Assembly (NCBI RefSeq): GCF_022712295.1
Contig: NZ_JALAGT010000182.1
Coordinates: 1 to 9,209, forward strand
Direction: 5' to 3'
Length of the DNA stretch: 9,209 nt
Source: Galactobacter sp.
GTDB lineage: Bacteria; Actinomycetota; Actinomycetes; Actinomycetales; Micrococcaceae
Shown one piece after another: positions 6,309 through 9,209 of this stretch. A model generated the notes under the pieces. The model was not told where the DNA came from and did not search any database. It saw only the letters and a program-made list of their open reading frames with translations. How positions within the stretch are numbered: position 1 is the stretch's first letter; every line of letters begins with the position of its first letter. The translations under genes and the position numbers were made by a program.

Positions 6309-6587
6309 ATGGAATTCCTGGTCAGGTTCGAGGCCTACCTCCCCGAGTCCTTGAGCGAGGAGCGGATCAAGGAGATCAAGTCCGCCGAGCGCGACCGCGC
6401 CATGCAGTTGCGCAGCGAGGGCATCCTGAAACGGCTCTGGCGCGTGCCGGGCCGCCGCGGGGTCGTGGGTCTGTGGGAGGCCGTGGACGCCACCGCCCTG
6501 CACGACGCCCTCGCTTCCCTTCCCCAGTTCCCCTGGATGGACGTCACCAGCGTGGAACCGCTCGCAACCCACCCGCAGGAGCGCTGA
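6309..6587 (+). CDS. Muconolactone delta-isomerase-like protein
   Basis: This 92-residue protein matches the muconolactone isomerase family (ferredoxin-like fold, about 90-96 residues). Shared features: the start MEFLVRFEAYLP, the helix with EIKSAERDRAMQL, the central KRLWRVPGRRGVVGLWE, and the SLPQFPWMDVTSVEPLATHP end, close to the LPLFPYMD...L..HP pattern of CatC. The ATG has AGGAG 5 bases upstream; it lies 10 bases after the hydrolase and 1 base before the SDR. No catA or catB accompanies it, so it is unlikely to act on muconolactone from catechol. An isomerase or lactone-binding role on the product of the LigAB or hydrolase step is inferred. Small family members of unknown function are common in actinobacterial aromatic clusters. 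Confidence 0.88.
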   Translation: MEFLVRFEAYLPESLSEERIKEIKSAERDRAMQLRSEGILKRLWRVPGRRGVVGLWEAVDATALHDALASLPQFPWMDVTSVEPLATHPQER

Positions 6588-6588
6588 C

Positions 6589-7347
6589 ATGCCGGCTCCG
6601 GCTCCACGCCCGGTCCCGCATCGCCTGGACCACGTCACGTGCGTGGTCACGGGTGCCGCCCGCGGCATCGGGCGCGACCTCGCCGACCGGCTGGCCGCGG
6701 AGGGTGCGCATGTGGCCCTGCTGGATGTCCGCGAGCCGGAGCGGCCCCTCGGAGATGGGCAAAGTTACGTGCCTGCGGACGTGACGGACAAGGACCAGGT
6801 GGACACCGCCGTCGGGCATATTGTCCAAGAGCACGGAGGCGTGGACGTGCTCGTCAATGCCGCAGGCCTGGTCTCCGACCGGGACTCCCTGCTCAACACC
6901 GATGCGGAACGCATGCACCGCTTCTTCGACGTCAACGCCGTGGGAGCCCTGCACACCGTCCAGGCGTGCCACCCGCATCTCTCGGCCAGCGAGCGCGGGG
7001 GCCGGATCATCAACGTGGTCTCCCGGACGTTCTTCTCCGGCTCGGCGGGACAGCTGGCCTACGTTGCATCCAAGGGCGCGCTGGTGGGCATGACCCGCGT
7101 CATGGCGCTGGAGTTCGGCGGGGACGGGATCGCCGTCAACGGCATCATGCCGGGGCAGGTTTCCACGCCTGGAACGCGCCAGTTCTCCGGTGACGAGGTC
7201 ATCGAAGCCACCATGAACAAGCAGGCCATCAAGGAGTTCGTCACGGGTGAGCACCTGGCCGGCATGGCGGCGTACCTGGCCTCCGACGACGGCGCCCTGG
7301 TGACGGGGCAGATGATGGTGTGCGATGGTGGCGGACTCCTCCGTTAG
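6589..7347 (+). CDS. Short-chain dehydrogenase/reductase (SDR family)
   Basis: This 252-residue protein is a classical SDR oxidoreductase. Motifs: cofactor TGAARGIG (21-28), Asp46 at the end of the second strand in LLDVRE, which favours NAD over NADP, VNAAG (89-93), catalytic Ser145, Tyr158 and Lys162 (YVASK), and PGQVSTPG (188-195) after the active site. Ser and Tyr are 13 apart, as usual. The ATG follows the isomerase-like stop by one base, with AGGAG 7 bases ahead. By position it would oxidise an alcohol, hemiacetal or dihydrodiol of the aromatic pathway. In the classical 4,5-cleavage route the dehydrogenase LigC is of the Gfo/Idh family, so an SDR here is either a replacement or acts on another intermediate. 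Substrate unknown. Confidence 0.9.
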   Translation: MPAPAPRPVPHRLDHVTCVVTGAARGIGRDLADRLAAEGAHVALLDVREPERPLGDGQSYVPADVTDKDQVDTAVGHIVQEHGGVDVLVNAAGLVSDRDSLLNTDAERMHRFFDVNAVGALHTVQACHPHLSASERGGRIINVVSRTFFSGSAGQLAYVASKGALVGMTRVMALEFGGDGIAVNGIMPGQVSTPGTRQFSGDEVIEATMNKQAIKEFVTGEHLAGMAAYLASDDGALVTGQMMVCDGGGLLR

Positions 7348-7375
7348 CCCCGCCTCGGGTACCCCGGTAGCGTTG

Positions 7376-7411
7376 CCTGCGAGCGAGGACACAGCCGTCC
7401 CCGCTCGCAGG
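7376..7411 (+). promoter_or_regulatory. Stem-loop abutting the kinase ribosome binding site
   Basis: CCTGCGAGCG and CGCTCGCAGG are perfect 10-bp arms (7376-7385 and 7402-7411) around a 16-base loop, inside which GGAC and GTCC can add four more pairs. The last G of the right arm is the first base of the GGAGGGGG ribosome binding site. It starts 28 bases after the SDR stop and lacks a T tract. It could end or weaken transcription from the catabolic operon, or hide the ribosome binding site of the kinase. Confidence 0.6.
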
Positions 7412-7418
7412 GAGGGGG
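7411..7418 (+). promoter_or_regulatory. Ribosome binding site choosing GTG 7424 as kinase start
   Basis: GGAGGGGG ends 5 bases (its GGAGG core 8 bases) before GTG at 7424. The in-frame ATG at 7325, inside the SDR gene, has no comparable site, so the GTG is preferred. Confidence 0.65.
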
Positions 7419-7423
7419 ACACC

Positions 7424-8710
7424 GTGGCCAATGCAGCATGGTCGGGCAGCGAGCTCGAGACCATCCGACGTCGCGAATCGCGGTCTGCCGCCGTGGCTCG
7501 TACCGCCGCGAATGTGGCCTCCCGGCGATCCGTCCCCGCTACCCTGGAAGCCCTGGCCCGCGAGATCCAGGCCACCGACGGGCTCGTCGGCGTGCAGGTC
7601 CTCACCAATGAGCACGACGGCGAGACCCTGCACCTTCTCGGTTCCGCCGGCTTCCCCACAGAACGGCCCGGAGCCTTCTTCGCCAAGCTCATGGCCTGCC
7701 GCGACCGTGGCGCGGACCTGAAGATGTTGGACTCCTTCGCCTCCGGTGAGACCGTGGTGGTCCCCCACCGCTACCAGGTGGTCATGACGGATCCCGCCTG
7801 GGAACCCTTACGCGAGTACCACCGGTCCCCCGAGTGGGACGCGTTCGTCTCCGTGCCCATCAAGGCCCGCGACGAGGTCACCGGCGTCCTCAACGTGTAC
7901 CTGGCCCCGGGGGAGGTGGTGGACGAGGACGGCCTCGACTTCCTGGCCTCCATGGCGGAACAGGCCGGCCTGGCCATCGACTACGCCCGCCTGTTGGAAC
8001 GCGAACGCGACGCCGCCCGCCGCGAGGAACGCCGCTCACTGGCCGCAGATCTGCACGATTCCGTGGTGCAGCAGGTCTTCTCCATGGGCATGCTGGCCCG
8101 CACGCTCGGGATGCTGACCGACGGCTCGCACCAGGACGTGAGCAAGGCGCATCAACTGGCGGAGGATCTGCAGCACATCACGGCGGACGTCCTGGCCGAT
8201 CTTCGTTCCATGGTCACGCAGCTGCGTCCGGTTCGTGCCACGGGCGACGGCCTGGCAGCCGCCCTGAGCGAGCTGGCCTCCAGGACCCATCGCCAGACGG
8301 GCGCTGTCATCGAGGTGGACGCGCCGTCCCCGGGCCCGGTGCTTGAGCCGGACCTCGCGGAGGACGTCTTCCTGATCGCGGCGGAGGCCATCCGCAACGC
8401 CATCAAGCACGCGCAGGCCGCACGGGTCAGGGTGAGCGTCGCGGCCCCGCCTGGGCGGCTGGAATTGACAGTGCACGACGACGGGGGCCCGGCCCGCGCC
8501 GGGGACGGCACCGAGGTGCCGTCCCCGGCTGCGGCGAGCACCGCCGTCGGGCACGATGTGCCCCACGATGGTGCCGGGCTGTCCATCATGCGTCAGCGCG
8601 GCGAGCGCTGGGGTGGGGTCGTGGACATCGACCTGGACGGGCCAGACGGAGGGCGCGTGAGCGTGAGCATTCCCCTGGAAACGGATGAGCCGGAGAGGCA
8701 TGAGGCATGA
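7424..8710 (+). CDS. GAF-domain sensor histidine kinase (DesK/NarX type, HisKA_3)
   Basis: From the GTG this is a 428-residue cytoplasmic kinase with no membrane segment. A GAF domain covers about residues 37-188 (VPATLEALAREIQATDGLVGV to DFLASMAEQAGLAIDYA). A helical dimerisation region follows with the phosphoacceptor His211 in LAADLHDSVVQQVFSMG. The ATPase domain has the N box AEAIRNAIKHAQ and a G2-like GAGLSIMRQR. The G1 region reads VHDDGGPA in place of the usual DNGxGF, followed by a 25-30-residue Ala/Pro/Asp-rich stretch before GAGL. The stop overlaps the regulator start (ATGA). The GAF domain probably senses an intracellular ligand or redox state; an aromatic intermediate is plausible given the operon just upstream. 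An ATG at 7325 would give 461 residues, overlapping the SDR gene. Confidence 0.88.
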   Translation: MANAAWSGSELETIRRRESRSAAVARTAANVASRRSVPATLEALAREIQATDGLVGVQVLTNEHDGETLHLLGSAGFPTERPGAFFAKLMACRDRGADLKMLDSFASGETVVVPHRYQVVMTDPAWEPLREYHRSPEWDAFVSVPIKARDEVTGVLNVYLAPGEVVDEDGLDFLASMAEQAGLAIDYARLLERERDAARREERRSLAADLHDSVVQQVFSMGMLARTLGMLTDGSHQDVSKAHQLAEDLQHITADVLADLRSMVTQLRPVRATGDGLAAALSELASRTHRQTGAVIEVDAPSPGPVLEPDLAEDVFLIAAEAIRNAIKHAQAARVRVSVAAPPGRLELTVHDDGGPARAGDGTEVPSPAAASTAVGHDVPHDGAGLSIMRQRGERWGGVVDIDLDGPDGGRVSVSIPLETDEPERHEA

Positions 8711-9209
8711 GCGCATTGAATGTGGTGATCGTGGACGATCACGAGATCGTGCGCCGCGGGCTGTGCGCCTACCTGGACATCCTGGACGACATCACCGTGG
8801 TGGGGCAGGGTGGCAACGGTGAGGAGGCCGTTCGCGTGCTCACCGAGCTGGGGGCTGAGGACGCGCTGCCGGACGTGCTGCTGCTGGACCTCGTGATGCC
8901 GCGCATGGACGGCATGCAGACCCTCGCCGCCGTGCGCACGCGCTTCCCGAGCGTGGCCTCGGTGGTGTTGACCAGCTTCGGCGACGCGGACCGGGTGCAG
9001 GCCGCCCTCGATGCGGGGGCCAACGGCTACCTGCTCAAGGATGCAAGCCCGGACCAGGTGGCCGCGGCCGTGCGTGCCGTGGCGGGCGGAGAGGTCTACG
9101 TGGATCCGTCCGTGTCCGGGTCGCTGCTCAAGGCGCGTCGAACCGAGACGGACGCTTTGTCGCGGCTGACGGATCGCGAGCGCGGCGTCCTGAAGCTCGT
9201 GGGCGAGGG
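8707..9209 (+). CDS. LuxR/NarL-family response regulator (partial, cut by window end)
   Basis: The frame is open from ATG 8707 to the window edge, 167 codons. The receiver domain starts NVVIVDDHEIVRRGL (acidic pair Asp10/Asp11), with phosphoacceptor Asp61 in LLLDLVMPRMDG, Thr89 in VVLTSFG and Lys111 in GYLLKDASPDQV. A linker leads to LSRLTDRERGVLKLV (about 151-165), the first helix of a GerE/LuxR helix-turn-helix; its recognition helix is beyond the window. The ATG overlaps the kinase stop (ATGA), so the two are translationally coupled and very probably cognate partners. Once phosphorylated it would bind DNA as a dimer; the dyads in the 4160-4366 gap are candidate targets, as inference. It could instead serve a general stress role. 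Confidence 0.92.
   Translation, partial: MSALNVVIVDDHEIVRRGLCAYLDILDDITVVGQGGNGEEAVRVLTELGAEDALPDVLLLDLVMPRMDGMQTLAAVRTRFPSVASVVLTSFGDADRVQAALDAGANGYLLKDASPDQVAAAVRAVAGGEVYVDPSVSGSLLKARRTETDALSRLTDRERGVLKLVGE

Noticed and set aside
6309..7347. A beta-ketoadipate (catechol ortho-cleavage) operon reading from the muconolactone-isomerase-like gene
   Set aside because: No catechol dioxygenase or muconate cycloisomerase gene is present, and the dioxygenase here is of the extradiol LigAB type.
6544..7692. 382-codon open frame on the - strand opposite the SDR and kinase start
   Set aside because: Antisense to two motif-bearing genes and without recognisable domains.
7325..8710. 461-residue form of the kinase starting at ATG 7325
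   Set aside because: It lacks a good ribosome binding site, whereas GTG 7424 has GGAGGGGG at ideal distance; the extra 33 residues look unstructured. Not fully excluded.
1..9209. tRNA or rRNA genes, CRISPR arrays, insertion sequences, phage or toxin-antitoxin genes
   Set aside because: No spaced direct repeats, transposase motifs, tRNA-like cloverleaf or integrase were recognised by eye on either strand; nearly all sequence is assigned to metabolic and regulatory genes.

Overview
The window is high-GC bacterial DNA with short intergenic gaps and overlapping starts. It has GTG and TTG starts behind strong Shine-Dalgarno sites, a DesR/NarL-type two-component pair, and a long GC-rich palindromic terminator between convergent genes. 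Together these point to an actinobacterium, most likely of the order Micrococcales. That placement is inference from style; no rRNA or other marker gene is present.

Layout, left to right. (1) Positions 32-1279, + strand: a lipoprotein solute-binding component of a branched-chain-amino-acid/aromatic-type ABC importer; its permease and ATPase genes are not in the window and may lie upstream. (2) Positions 1297-1354: a perfect 58-bp palindrome, a probable bidirectional terminator. (3) Positions 4159 back to 1404, - strand: a three-gene operon of an atypical methylenetetrahydrofolate reductase (metF-like), formyltetrahydrofolate deformylase (purU) and a CtBP-like D-2-hydroxyacid dehydrogenase. 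(4) Positions 4160-4366: a divergent control region rich in dyads. (5) Positions 4367-7347, + strand: a tightly coupled operon of the two subunits of a protocatechuate 4,5-dioxygenase-type extradiol dioxygenase (ligA, ligB), an alpha/beta hydrolase, a muconolactone-isomerase-like protein and a short-chain dehydrogenase. (6) Positions 7424 to the window end, + strand: a cytoplasmic GAF-domain sensor histidine kinase and its LuxR-type response regulator, cut by the window edge.

Working model (inference). The region imports and degrades a catecholic aromatic acid, possibly one carrying O-methyl groups. LigAB opens the ring. The SDR, hydrolase and isomerase-like protein then process the product in place of the classical LigC/LigI/LigJ/LigK enzymes, none of which is visible. 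The metF-purU operon would oxidise the methyl groups that a tetrahydrofolate-dependent demethylase, not seen here, would load onto tetrahydrofolate. The GAF kinase/regulator pair is a candidate ligand-responsive switch.

The main point of interest is this combination: a classical 4,5-ring-cleavage dioxygenase followed by a non-classical set of three downstream enzymes and divergent from a one-carbon oxidation module.
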